Assembly (NCBI GenBank): GCA_028278245.1
Contig: JANQEQ010000038.1
Location: 1 to 34,693, forward strand
DNA length: 34,693 bases
Direction: 5' to 3'
Source: Phycisphaerales bacterium
GTDB lineage: Bacteria > Planctomycetota > Phycisphaerae > Phycisphaerales > SM1A02
In this document: in pieces, positions 25,496-33,728 of the stretch
Layout: every line of letters starts with the position of its first letter
How positions within the stretch are numbered: the stretch's first letter is position 1
The notes under the pieces: model-generated
Databases searched by the model: none
What the model saw: only the letters and a program-made list of their open reading frames with translations
What the model was told of the DNA's origin: nothing
Position numbers and translations under genes: made by a program

Positions 25496-26929
25496 GTGAC
25501 AAAATATTCAACCACGAGCGATGTAACTGATGGTGAACGTTCACCTGATCCCAGCCAGTCGCTTCTGTTGATTTATGATCGTCTCCTCGGAACGCGATTG
25601 TATCTGCACACGTGGATCAGACTTCTTGCGGTGGGGACGATTATCAGCGGCTCACTATTTGCCAAGTACATTGTCGGTATCAAGGAACTGAACATCCCCG
25701 CTTTTATGGGATTGGCGTTCGTGATCGCTCTGTACAACTCGATCGCGTGGTTGATATCGCGGAAATATCGAACCCCACAGCGCGTCTTCAGTGCCTATCG
25801 CTTCCTGCTGAACGTGATGTTTGCGACCATCGCACTGGACTATCTTTGCCTGACGGTGAGCATCTGGCTGGTTGGCGGGGCACGTTCCCCATTCGTGACG
25901 TTTTATCTTTTACATGTCGTTATTTCGAGCATTCTGCTCTCACGCAGGGCTGCGGTACAAAGCACGATTCTTGCCTACGTTTTACTGATGTTACTGGCTG
26001 TGGCTGAGTGGAAGCATTGGATCACTGTGCCTCACCCCATTGGTGCAATCGCAGGCGGTGAAGAGCTTGATGGTCGTTTCGTCCTGACACTCATGGTGGT
26101 GTACGGCATTTTGTTCGGCCTAGTGGCGTACCTGCTGGTGAGCCTGAGTCGACTGGTACGTCGCAGCGAAGTGAAATTGCGTGATACGAACGACGAATTG
26201 GGGCGTTTGTCCCAGATGCGTCGCGATTTTCTGCACATTGCCCTTCATGATCTCAAATCACCGGTCGGTGCCATGGCCAGCCTGCTCAACAATCTCAAGT
26301 CGGGACTTTGCGGCGACCTCAACGACAAGCAGGAAGAGTGGATAGATCGCTGCCTCAAACGTCTGGATGGTTTGACCGATTTCCTTGACGATCTTCAGCT
26401 TCTGGCATCGCTGGAAGCGGGCAATCTCCGCGAGCACACCGAAGTCATCGATATTCCCAACCTACTGCACGAGGTGGTGGAGGAAAATCAGGATCTGGCC
26501 CAACCCCGTGGCCACTTTCTGGGTTTGGAAATCGAGGAGGGCATTCTGCCAGTGAGCGGCGTTCGACGGCTCCTCAAAGAAGCTGTGTTCAACTACGTTA
26601 CCAATGCCATCAAATTCACACTCGAATCAGGGAAGATCATCGTTCGGGCGCGAATGGCCGGTGATCGAATTAGCATTGAAGTGACCGACACGGGGATAGG
26701 TATTGCTGAAGAAGATCAACCGCGCTTGTTCAATGAGTTTGTGCGACTCCGTCAGACCAGTTCATCATCGCGCACTCCGGGGACGGGTCTGGGATTGTCA
26801 CTGGTTCGACGAATTGTTGAAAGCCACCACGGCCGTACCTACGTCATCAGCGCAACAGGACAGGGCAGCACATTCGTAATCGAATTGCCGGCTCACCAGG
26901 GCCAGGAAATCAAGTCGGATTCGGATTGA
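25496..26929 (+). CDS. Six-TM sensor histidine kinase
   Basis: This 477-residue membrane kinase has six membrane helices between about residues 40 and 218 with almost no periplasmic loops. A short linker coiled coil follows, then HisKA with FLHIALHDLKSPVGAM (phospho-acceptor His251), N-box NYVTNAIKFT, and G-boxes DTGIGIAEED and GTGLGLSLV. The membrane-buried input suggests it senses something in the membrane or the redox state. The GTG at 25496 has GGGAGGAG seven bases upstream, so it is preferred over the GTG at 25421. The gene lies inside the hydrogenase locus, tail-to-tail with the receiver gene (20-base overlap). Confidence 0.88.
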   Translation: MTKYSTTSDVTDGERSPDPSQSLLLIYDRLLGTRLYLHTWIRLLAVGTIISGSLFAKYIVGIKELNIPAFMGLAFVIALYNSIAWLISRKYRTPQRVFSAYRFLLNVMFATIALDYLCLTVSIWLVGGARSPFVTFYLLHVVISSILLSRRAAVQSTILAYVLLMLLAVAEWKHWITVPHPIGAIAGGEELDGRFVLTLMVVYGILFGLVAYLLVSLSRLVRRSEVKLRDTNDELGRLSQMRRDFLHIALHDLKSPVGAMASLLNNLKSGLCGDLNDKQEEWIDRCLKRLDGLTDFLDDLQLLASLEAGNLREHTEVIDIPNLLHEVVEENQDLAQPRGHFLGLEIEEGILPVSGVRRLLKEAVFNYVTNAIKFTLESGKIIVRARMAGDRISIEVTDTGIGIAEEDQPRLFNEFVRLRQTSSSSRTPGTGLGLSLVRRIVESHHGRTYVISATGQGSTFVIELPAHQGQEIKSDSD

Positions 26930-27296
26930 GTTTGATTTTGAGAATCGCCAGCAGCGCTTCGTGATTGATCGGTTTCTGGAAAACTCCGGTCAATCCCAGT
27001 TCAGTTGGATTGATCGTCTCCGTTAGAGTGTTTCCGACTGAACTGAGCATGTAAACGGGAGCCGTGTTCTTGAGCAGGCGTAGTTCCTTGATGAATGCGG
27101 TGCCCGCGTCGACCTCTTCCATCATCAGATCAACGATGATGAAATCCGGGTTTGATTCCTTGTAGACATCCAAACCTTCTTCAGCACTGGCAGCTTCGAC
27201 CATGATGTAATCGTTCGCTTCCAGAACCAGGCGCAGAGAATCGCGGTAGTCCGGATCATCTTCAACATACAGGATGACGTATTTTCCGTCTTTCAT
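26910..27296 (-). CDS. Single-domain response regulator (receiver only)
   Basis: This 128-residue CheY-like receiver contains YVEDDPDYRDSL (acidic pocket), phospho-acceptor Asp56 in FIIVDLMM, conserved Ser in MLSSVG and Lys in FQKPIN. No output domain follows, so it must act through a partner or as a phosphate sink. The start overlaps the preceding protease stop by four bases (ATGA), tying it to the hydrogenase operon. The likely cognate kinase is the convergent gene at 25496-26929 (inference from position). Confidence 0.9.
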   Translation of the reverse strand: MKDGKYVILYVEDDPDYRDSLRLVLEANDYIMVEAASAEEGLDVYKESNPDFIIVDLMMEEVDAGTAFIKELRLLKNTAPVYMLSSVGNTLTETINPTELGLTGVFQKPINHEALLAILKIKLNPNPT

Positions 27297-27820
27297 TCGG
27301 CATTACCATTGATCAGCAGTGTATCAGAATCCGCCGAACTGGTAGCGGCGGTCGAAAAATCTTGATCATCAGATCGAAGTAACAGTGGCTTGAGAAAAGT
27401 CAGTGCTCCCTGAAGATTATCTTCAGACTGTGCGGATAGACCTTCGCCGTAAGTCTCAAATTCATAACCACGGATAGCCAGCACATATCCAACCGTAAGC
27501 GCTTTGAAAATATCATGTGCCAGACCCAGCAGCGCCGGGGGAGTGAGACTGTGGGAAGTAAAATCAACTGAGGATTCAGGTTTGACTTCCTGAAAGGTAA
27601 ACGACTCCTCGCCCTGGATGATGGCATCTGCGAATATCACGATGTCGTGCTGGGCAATGGTCGCTGCATCTTCCACCGCAAGCTGGTAATCAATATCCAC
27701 CGTGATGTTCGGCAGTTTCCACTCGATTACCGCTTGTGCTGCCGCTTGTCCCAGACCATCATCGTGGCGACCGGGATTGCCGTACCCCAGAAATAAAATG
27801 GATGGGCGTGCTTGGATCAT
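27293..27820 (-). CDS. [NiFe] hydrogenase maturation protease
   Basis: This 175-residue protein is a HyaD/HoxW-type endopeptidase that removes the C-terminal peptide of the large subunit after nickel insertion. It has the family N-terminus ILFLGYGNPGRHDDG, in which the first Asp/Glu-type metal ligand falls in the RHDDG segment, and ADAIIQGE further on. The frame extends to 27871, but ATG 27820 is seven bases after the hoxH stop and starts just before the conserved segment. The C-terminal ~30 residues are Ser/Asp rich and not part of the usual fold. Confidence 0.87.
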   Translation of the reverse strand: MIQARPSILFLGYGNPGRHDDGLGQAAAQAVIEWKLPNITVDIDYQLAVEDAATIAQHDIVIFADAIIQGEESFTFQEVKPESSVDFTSHSLTPPALLGLAHDIFKALTVGYVLAIRGYEFETYGEGLSAQSEDNLQGALTFLKPLLLRSDDQDFSTAATSSADSDTLLINGNAE

Positions 27821-27827
27821 CGTTCGG

Positions 27828-29273
27828 TCAGTGCTTCGACTTGCTGTCCAGCAGATTTCCCTGGCAATCATACAAGTCGATTGTCAGAGGCATTTGGCCA
27901 AGGGCATGGGTCGCACAGCTCAGGCATGGATCATACGCGCGGATGGCCACCTCCACATGGTTGAGCAATCCTTCAGTAATTTCCTCCACGCCGGATAGAT
28001 ACTTTTCTGCGACTCGTGTTACCGCCATATTCATGGGGGTGTTGTTGCTGGTGGTGGATACGATCAGATTGGCCATGACGACCTGGTCGTTTTCGTTAAT
28101 GCGATAGTGATGGAACAGCGTGCCGCGCGGTGCTTCGATGATTCCCACCGCTTCTTGTCTTCGTTCACCCTTGACCATAAGATCATCACCCTGAAGATCC
28201 GGATCGTGTAGAAGTTCCTTGATGCGTTCTACTGCATTGAGCGTTTCAATCATGCGGGTCCAGTGGTAGGCCAGCGTGAGATGATTGGGTCTGCCATCGG
28301 TTACGGCAGCAAATTCCTTGCGCTCTGCTTCGGCTTCGGGTGTCCCAAACTGATCACATGCATTGACCCGAGACAGCGGCCCGACGCGATACCAGCCGTT
28401 TTCCGCACCGAGCGACTTGATGAACGGGAATTTCATGTACGACCACGGTTTGACTTCCTCGACGATGTAATCGAGGTATTTCTGATTGTCCATGTGGTCG
28501 AAGATGATCTGACCATCCGTATCAATGGCACGCAGACCTCCGTCGTAGATCTCATGCGTGCCATCAGGTGTGACCAGGCCAACGTGGTGTGATTCAAATG
28601 AACCGAAATCCTTTGCCAGTTCGAGATTTTCTACTGTGTAATCCTTGGCGATCTTGACCGCATCGCGTGCCCATTGCAGCATCTGCTCGATATCAGTCAG
28701 CAGTTCGTCGCGCTCCTGGATTGTCAGGTTTTTGTTAATCCCACCGGGGATCGCGCCAGTGCCGTGAATTTTCTTGCCTGCGGTGTGTTTGATGATTTCC
28801 TGGCCAAATTTCCGCATAAGCACCGCCTGCTTGGCAAGCTCGGGGTACTTTGTCGAAATGCCAACGACATTGCGCTGGAGCGGGTCGGAATCGAAGCCGA
28901 ACAGCAGATCGGGCGAGCACAAGTGGAAGAAATGCAATACATGGCTCTGGAAAAACTGTCCAAAATGCATGAGTTGCCGCATCTTCAGAGCAGTGGGCGT
29001 TAGATTCTCACCCCCGACAAGACGATCGACAGCTTTGGCAGCACAGAGGTGATGACTCACCGGGCAGATACCGCAGAGTCGCTGCACGATAACGGGAAGT
29101 TCCCAGTACGGACGATCCTGGATGAACCGCTCGAATCCGCGAAACTCGACGATATGTAAGCGTGCCTGATCGACCTTGCGATCTTCATCAAGGTGAATTG
29201 TGACTTTTCCGTGACCTTCCACGCGAGTCACAGGTTCAATCACAATGTGGTTTGTATTTTTCGTTGCCACCAT
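27828..29273 (-). CDS. hoxH: NAD-reducing [NiFe] hydrogenase large subunit HoxH
   Basis: This is the active-site subunit of a group 3d soluble hydrogenase. In 481 residues it has the L1 motif RLCGICPVSHH (Cys67, Cys70) and the L2 motif DPCLSCATH (Cys450, Cys453, His456), the four cysteines that hold NiFe. The 25 residues after His456 are the expected cleaved C-terminal extension. PRGTLFHHYR and NNTPMN are further family signatures. The order hoxF-U-Y-H and the HoxH sequence match the Ralstonia-type soluble hydrogenase. It reversibly couples H2 to NAD(H) via HoxFUY in the cytoplasm. Confidence 0.97.
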   Translation of the reverse strand: MVATKNTNHIVIEPVTRVEGHGKVTIHLDEDRKVDQARLHIVEFRGFERFIQDRPYWELPVIVQRLCGICPVSHHLCAAKAVDRLVGGENLTPTALKMRQLMHFGQFFQSHVLHFFHLCSPDLLFGFDSDPLQRNVVGISTKYPELAKQAVLMRKFGQEIIKHTAGKKIHGTGAIPGGINKNLTIQERDELLTDIEQMLQWARDAVKIAKDYTVENLELAKDFGSFESHHVGLVTPDGTHEIYDGGLRAIDTDGQIIFDHMDNQKYLDYIVEEVKPWSYMKFPFIKSLGAENGWYRVGPLSRVNACDQFGTPEAEAERKEFAAVTDGRPNHLTLAYHWTRMIETLNAVERIKELLHDPDLQGDDLMVKGERRQEAVGIIEAPRGTLFHHYRINENDQVVMANLIVSTTSNNTPMNMAVTRVAEKYLSGVEEITEGLLNHVEVAIRAYDPCLSCATHALGQMPLTIDLYDCQGNLLDSKSKH

Positions 29274-29294
29274 AATTCAGGTTCCGGAATTCAA

Positions 29295-29840
29295 TCAATC
29301 ATATTTGATAAGTGAGTAAGGAAGTTCAACGGGTTTATCACTCAATAAAGCGACCAGAGCTTCCCAGAGTGTATCTGCCGGTGGGGGACAGCCAGGCAGG
29401 TGGTAATCGATCTTTACGATTTCGTGGCAGGGATACACCTTATCCAGCAGTAGTGGAAGCGCTTCGTCAGAAGGCATTTCACCGGAAGGGTTGTACACCG
29501 AGGGGCCGTCGAAATACGCCTCCCGCAGACACTCCTCCAGCGGGACCATGTTGCGCAGTGAAGGTACACCGCCGGTCGTAGCGCAATCACCTATGGAAAC
29601 GAGCACTTTGCAATATTGGCGAAACTTTCGCAGGTTCTCGACATTCTCTTCGTTGCAGCACCCACCTTCGATGATGCCCACGTCAACCGGTCCGGTGAAC
29701 TCCTTGATGTCATCGATCGGCGATTTATCGAAATCAACCAACTCAAAGAGTTGCAGGATGCGCTCATCAATATCAAGTAGCGACATGTGACAACCGAAGC
29801 ATCCTGAAAGGGCAGCCGTGGCGATCTTTGGTTTAGCCAT
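29295..29840 (-). CDS. hoxY: NAD-reducing hydrogenase small subunit HoxY
   Basis: This 181-residue protein passes electrons from HoxH through a proximal [4Fe-4S] cluster. The cluster cysteines are in CFGC (Cys14, Cys17), GDCATTGG (Cys86) and LPGCPPPAD (Cys151). EGGCCNEEN is also typical of group 3 small subunits. The lack of a signal peptide and of medial/distal clusters identifies the short soluble form. It lies between hoxU (15 bases) and hoxH (21 bases). Confidence 0.95.
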   Translation of the reverse strand: MAKPKIATAALSGCFGCHMSLLDIDERILQLFELVDFDKSPIDDIKEFTGPVDVGIIEGGCCNEENVENLRKFRQYCKVLVSIGDCATTGGVPSLRNMVPLEECLREAYFDGPSVYNPSGEMPSDEALPLLLDKVYPCHEIVKIDYHLPGCPPPADTLWEALVALLSDKPVELPYSLIKYD

Positions 29841-29855
29841 GGAACGATTTCCTCA

Positions 29856-30572
29856 TCATGTATCCGAAGCAACTGCGGAATCTTCGATATCCGCTCCAAT
29901 GGGTTGGTGATCGTAAACACGTTTGCCGACCGGAATGGTATATCCGATGTGCTTTTTGAGAATTGCACCGACCGGGCAGGCATCCATTGCCTGATCGGTC
30001 ACTACTGCATCCGTATCGCTGAGTTGATCGGCATTGACCGCGATGCGTTTTTCCGTACCCCGGCCGACAAACTGAAATACATTCTTGCCGTCCAGTTCCT
30101 TTGATGCGCGGACACATCTACCGCACAAAATGCAACGGTTGCGGTCGATGAATATATCCGGATGCGATGCGTCGATTTCACGTTGCGGGAACTGGAAAAG
30201 GTATTTCGGAGCGGGGATGCGGAAACGATATGCCAGAGCCTGCAATTCACAATTGCCGCTTTTCTCACAGAACATGCAGAAGTGGTTGCCTTCCACAAAG
30301 AGCATGTCGATGAGATCCTTACGGTAATTCTGGACACGCTCGGTGTCGTTCTCGATCATCATGCCTTCGGTGATCGGCGTGGTGCAGGCTGCTACCGGCT
30401 TGTCGTTTACCAGCACAGTACACACTCGACATGCCCCAAAGTTGGATAATCCTTCCCGGTAGCACAGTCGCGGGATGTACACCCTTGCATCCTGTGCCGC
30501 TTCGAGGATAGTCTGACCCGGCTGGCCCTGGATCACCTGTCCATCAATGAAAAATGTTACTGGTTGATTCAT
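29856..30572 (-). CDS. hoxU: NAD-reducing hydrogenase diaphorase subunit HoxU
   Basis: This 238-residue electron-transfer subunit is homologous to the N-terminus of NuoG. It has a [2Fe-2S] ferredoxin-like domain (Cys37, Cys48, Cys51, Cys63), then an H-x-C-x2-C-x5-C cluster site (His97, Cys99, Cys102, Cys108), then a four-Cys cluster (Cys147, 150, 153 and Cys199 of MDACPVGAIL). It links HoxY with the NAD-binding HoxF. The first 2Fe-2S motif is CYREGLSNFGACRVC. Confidence 0.95.
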   Translation of the reverse strand: MNQPVTFFIDGQVIQGQPGQTILEAAQDARVYIPRLCYREGLSNFGACRVCTVLVNDKPVAACTTPITEGMMIENDTERVQNYRKDLIDMLFVEGNHFCMFCEKSGNCELQALAYRFRIPAPKYLFQFPQREIDASHPDIFIDRNRCILCGRCVRASKELDGKNVFQFVGRGTEKRIAVNADQLSDTDAVVTDQAMDACPVGAILKKHIGYTIPVGKRVYDHQPIGADIEDSAVASDT

Positions 30573-30585
30573 GGATCAGTTATCC

Positions 30586-32403
30586 TTAGCTGTGAACATG
30601 AACCGACTGGCGGCCGATGATTCGTTCCGAAACTGCTAACGACTCCCTGAGATCGAACGCAGGCTGGAAACCATCTTTTTCTTCCTGCACCATCGCTTCA
30701 TAAACAGGACGGAAATGCTTCAGTGTTGAGAGAATGGGATTGGGAGATGTCTGCCCCAGGCCGCAGCGGGAGCATGTTTTGACGGTCTGACAAAGTTCTT
30801 CCAGATTCTCAAGATCCGCCGGCTCTCCTTTCCCCTCCATAATTAACTCCAGGCGCTGACGGAGAAGTTGATTACCCACGCGGCATGGAGTGCAGTAGCC
30901 GCAGCTTTCTTCCACGAAGAAATCCATGAATGTATGGACGATTTCCAGGATGTTGCGCTGGGCCCCGAACACCATGATCGATCCGCCGGTGGAAAGATCA
31001 TCGAAACAGATGTGACGGTTGAAATCTTCCGGCGCCACCATTTGACCGCTGGCGCCACCAACCTGAACCGCAATGGCATCCTCTGCCCCCGCCATCTTGA
31101 GCACTTCACTAAGTTCAATGCCGAGCGGTACTTCGTAAATACCCGGTAGTTTGCAGTCGCCGGAGATACTCAGCAGCTTGGTGCCGGCACTTCGTTCCGT
31201 ACCCTGTTCGTTGAACGAGGCGGGTCCGAGTTCGAGAATTTTAGTGACACAACATAATGTCTCAACGTTATTAACAATCGTCGGGTAGCCCAGATATCCC
31301 TTCTGAGCAGGGAAGGGTGGGCGATTTTTGGGATCGCCACGCAATCCCTCACACGAACTGATCAGAGCAGTTTCCTCGCCACAGACATAAGCTCCAGCCC
31401 CCATCTGAATACGAATGTTGAAGTTGAAACCTTCCTTACCCATGACATTCTGGCCAAGGAGTCCATCGCCCCGGCGTTTCTGTAACACATTCTCCAGGAA
31501 TTCCTTCAGGTAGGCATATTCCTGACGGAGGTACAGAATTCCCTCTTCAGCGCCAATGGCATAGCCGGCAATGGTCATACCCGCAAAGACACGATCAGGT
31601 AATTCGGTCAGCAGAACTCGGTCTTTGAATGTACCCGGCTCTCCCTCATCCGCATTGCACATGACATATTTCTTGTCACCCTTGGCAGCACGCGTGTATT
31701 CCCATTTCATACCTGCCGGGAAGCCGGCTCCACCTCGTCCTCGAAGTCGAGCTGTCTTCACCGCACGAATAACTTCCATAGGACTGATGTTGAGTGCTTT
31801 GTTGAGTGCCTCGCCACGGTTGATCACGCTGAAAAGCATGTCGCCTTTCAGACGGATGTTATTGTTCACCATGGCCTGGATGAGTTCGTGGGCATTATTT
31901 CCATCACCCAGATGCTTGATGAGACGCGTGGGATCAAGATGTAATTTGAGTTCCTGCACAATCTCTCGCGCAGAATCGCTGGAGAGATTGGTTACCACAA
32001 CATCGTTGATAAGTGCAGCCGGTCCCTGATCACTCATGCCGATGCACGGTGTGTACATCAGAGAAATGGTCCCATCTGGAGTCGTCTGACCGAATCCAAT
32101 ACCCAGTTCTGCGGAAAATGCCTGCGCGACCCGATCCATCCCACTCATCCGATCGACGATGTCGTTACACAGGCGGATGACCACCTGCCCCTGCGGCTGA
32201 TCGGTGTAGAACGAATAGAACGAAATCAGGCTTTCCACCTCCACCCGACTGATGCCTAATTCCTGCGCAATCATCTCCATCGCCGGTCGCGGCACGTGTC
32301 CGCATTCATCGTGGACCGCCTGGACAACGTCCATCAGACGCGAGCGGTCACCACTAAAACTGCTACAGATTCTGGTTACAGTGTCTTGCAGGGTCTCATT
32401 CAT
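30586..32403 (-). CDS. hoxF: NAD-reducing hydrogenase diaphorase subunit HoxF
   Basis: This 605-residue flavoprotein fuses a NuoE-like N-terminus (~1-160) to a NuoF-like body that binds FMN, NAD(H) and a [4Fe-4S] cluster. Motifs: RGRGGAGFPAGMKW and CNADEGEPGTFKDR (FMN/NAD site), GAYVCGEETALI and the cluster motif ESCGYCTPCR followed by a later Cys in TCSRCGLG. In the NuoE-like part only two of the usual four Cys remain (RLCNDI and TPCIGMSDQ), as in the Ralstonia soluble hydrogenase, so no cluster is expected there. ATG 32403 is preferred over GTG 32421. No hoxE is present. Confidence 0.95.
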   Translation of the reverse strand: MNETLQDTVTRICSSFSGDRSRLMDVVQAVHDECGHVPRPAMEMIAQELGISRVEVESLISFYSFYTDQPQGQVVIRLCNDIVDRMSGMDRVAQAFSAELGIGFGQTTPDGTISLMYTPCIGMSDQGPAALINDVVVTNLSSDSAREIVQELKLHLDPTRLIKHLGDGNNAHELIQAMVNNNIRLKGDMLFSVINRGEALNKALNISPMEVIRAVKTARLRGRGGAGFPAGMKWEYTRAAKGDKKYVMCNADEGEPGTFKDRVLLTELPDRVFAGMTIAGYAIGAEEGILYLRQEYAYLKEFLENVLQKRRGDGLLGQNVMGKEGFNFNIRIQMGAGAYVCGEETALISSCEGLRGDPKNRPPFPAQKGYLGYPTIVNNVETLCCVTKILELGPASFNEQGTERSAGTKLLSISGDCKLPGIYEVPLGIELSEVLKMAGAEDAIAVQVGGASGQMVAPEDFNRHICFDDLSTGGSIMVFGAQRNILEIVHTFMDFFVEESCGYCTPCRVGNQLLRQRLELIMEGKGEPADLENLEELCQTVKTCSRCGLGQTSPNPILSTLKHFRPVYEAMVQEEKDGFQPAFDLRESLAVSERIIGRQSVHVHS

Positions 32404-32478
32404 CGCTGATCTCTGATGCACGATTCGAGGAGAAATCAGAAGGAACGCTCACGTGAAAAACCACATTCACATGGGCTT

Positions 32479-32494
32479 CTCATCGTAGGATGAG
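32479..32494. promoter_or_regulatory. Short hairpin in the hypE-hoxF gap
   Basis: CTCATC-GTAG-GATGAG is a perfect six-base stem with a four-base loop, 76 bases upstream of the hoxF ATG. It lies in the 257-base gap between hypE and hoxF, the only large gap in the hydrogenase cluster. It may be a leader hairpin or protein-binding site. It has no U-tract and so is not an obvious terminator. Confidence 0.3.
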
Positions 32495-32660
32495 TGGTGA
32501 TGATACTCCATTTTTCTCATTGTGGATTTTGTTATTTTCAGTATTGAATTGATGTTTCAGGATCTAAGTAAGTTGATGATCCAATCGGTAGGAATTGACG
32601 AAACATCTCCAGACTGCGCGGTCCAAAATTGGAGTTAGACCAATCCCTGCCCTGTACGTC

Positions 32661-33728
32661 TCAACAAATACGCGGGAGTTCTTCGCCATACGGTTTCTGG
32701 ATGATCCGACGTCCCCCGACATCTGTGATCAGTTCACATAGACCATCTTTCTGTGGCAGGAATTGACCGATAACAGCAGCCTGTCGGCCGTAGAGATGTT
32801 GGTGAAGAATGGCCAGCGTTCGATCAGCAACATCTTTACGGACAACAAAGACAAATTTACCTTCGTTGGCGACATCAAGCGGATCCAGGCCGAGCATCTC
32901 CGCAGCATAGAGCGTCTCCCTGCGAACAGGTATTTTGGTTTCATCCACGCTGAGATGGTATCCACTGTGTTCCGCCAGATCCGAAAGGACGCCCGCCAGT
33001 CCTCCACGAGTCGGATCTCTCAAAAATACTACTTGATCCTTCAATTCCTGCAGGACTGATTCCACCATGCCGTTGAGAGGAGCGGTATCGCTTTGCAGGG
33101 TACTTTCCAGTATGGTCTGTTGCTCACGCTGGAGCATGATGGCCATACCGTGGTCGGCAATTTCCCCGGAGACGATCACCACATCGCCCGGCTGGATCAG
33201 ATCAATTCCCAGTTCAACGTTGGCTGGAATCTCCCCTACGCCGGAGGTATTGATATACATGCCATCCGCCTGGCCGTGTGCGACCACTTTCGTATCACCA
33301 GTCACGATCCGAACACCCGCCTCATCTGCAGCGGCTGCGGCAGAATCGAGAATACGCTTCAATGCGTCCATCTCCAATCCTTCTTCCAGGATCAATCCCA
33401 GAGAGATGAAAGCGGTTGTTGCTCCACATGCTGCCAGATCATTAACGGTGCCACAGACCGCCAGGCGACCGATATCCCCACCGGGAAACTCCAACGGTTG
33501 AACCACATAACTGTCGGTCGTTATGGCGACGCGCGAACCGGGAAGCGAAAGAATCGCCGCATCATCCATCGGATCGAGCCACGGATTCTCCAATCTTGGC
33601 CTGATCACATCGCGTATCAACTCATCAGTCAGTTGACCGCCTCCACCATGTGCCAGGACAATTTGCCTGGCGTGTGGGTTGACCAGTGGTCCCCCGGGTG
33701 CTGATGAGCTTGACGTGGATTCAGTCAT
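32661..33728 (-). CDS. hypE: Hydrogenase cyanide-ligand synthesis protein HypE
   Basis: HypE dehydrates the carbamoyl group put on its C-terminal Cys by HypF into thiocyanate for the Fe(CN)2CO site. The 355-residue protein contains VLAHGGGGQLT (N-terminal ATP-binding), DDAAILSLPGSRVAITTDSYVV, GDTKVV and the invariant C-terminal PRIC. The frame extends to 33806, but ATG 33728 overlaps the hypD stop by four bases, and family proteins start there. The first ~15 residues are Ser-rich and not conserved. Confidence 0.95.
   Translation of the reverse strand: MTESTSSSSAPGGPLVNPHARQIVLAHGGGGQLTDELIRDVIRPRLENPWLDPMDDAAILSLPGSRVAITTDSYVVQPLEFPGGDIGRLAVCGTVNDLAACGATTAFISLGLILEEGLEMDALKRILDSAAAAADEAGVRIVTGDTKVVAHGQADGMYINTSGVGEIPANVELGIDLIQPGDVVIVSGEIADHGMAIMLQREQQTILESTLQSDTAPLNGMVESVLQELKDQVVFLRDPTRGGLAGVLSDLAEHSGYHLSVDETKIPVRRETLYAAEMLGLDPLDVANEGKFVFVVRKDVADRTLAILHQHLYGRQAAVIGQFLPQKDGLCELITDVGGRRIIQKPYGEELPRIC

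Noticed and set aside
30586..32403. Missing Fe-S cysteines in HoxF as a sign of a broken gene
   Set aside because: The same loss is seen in the Ralstonia-type soluble hydrogenase, and the rest of the protein is intact.
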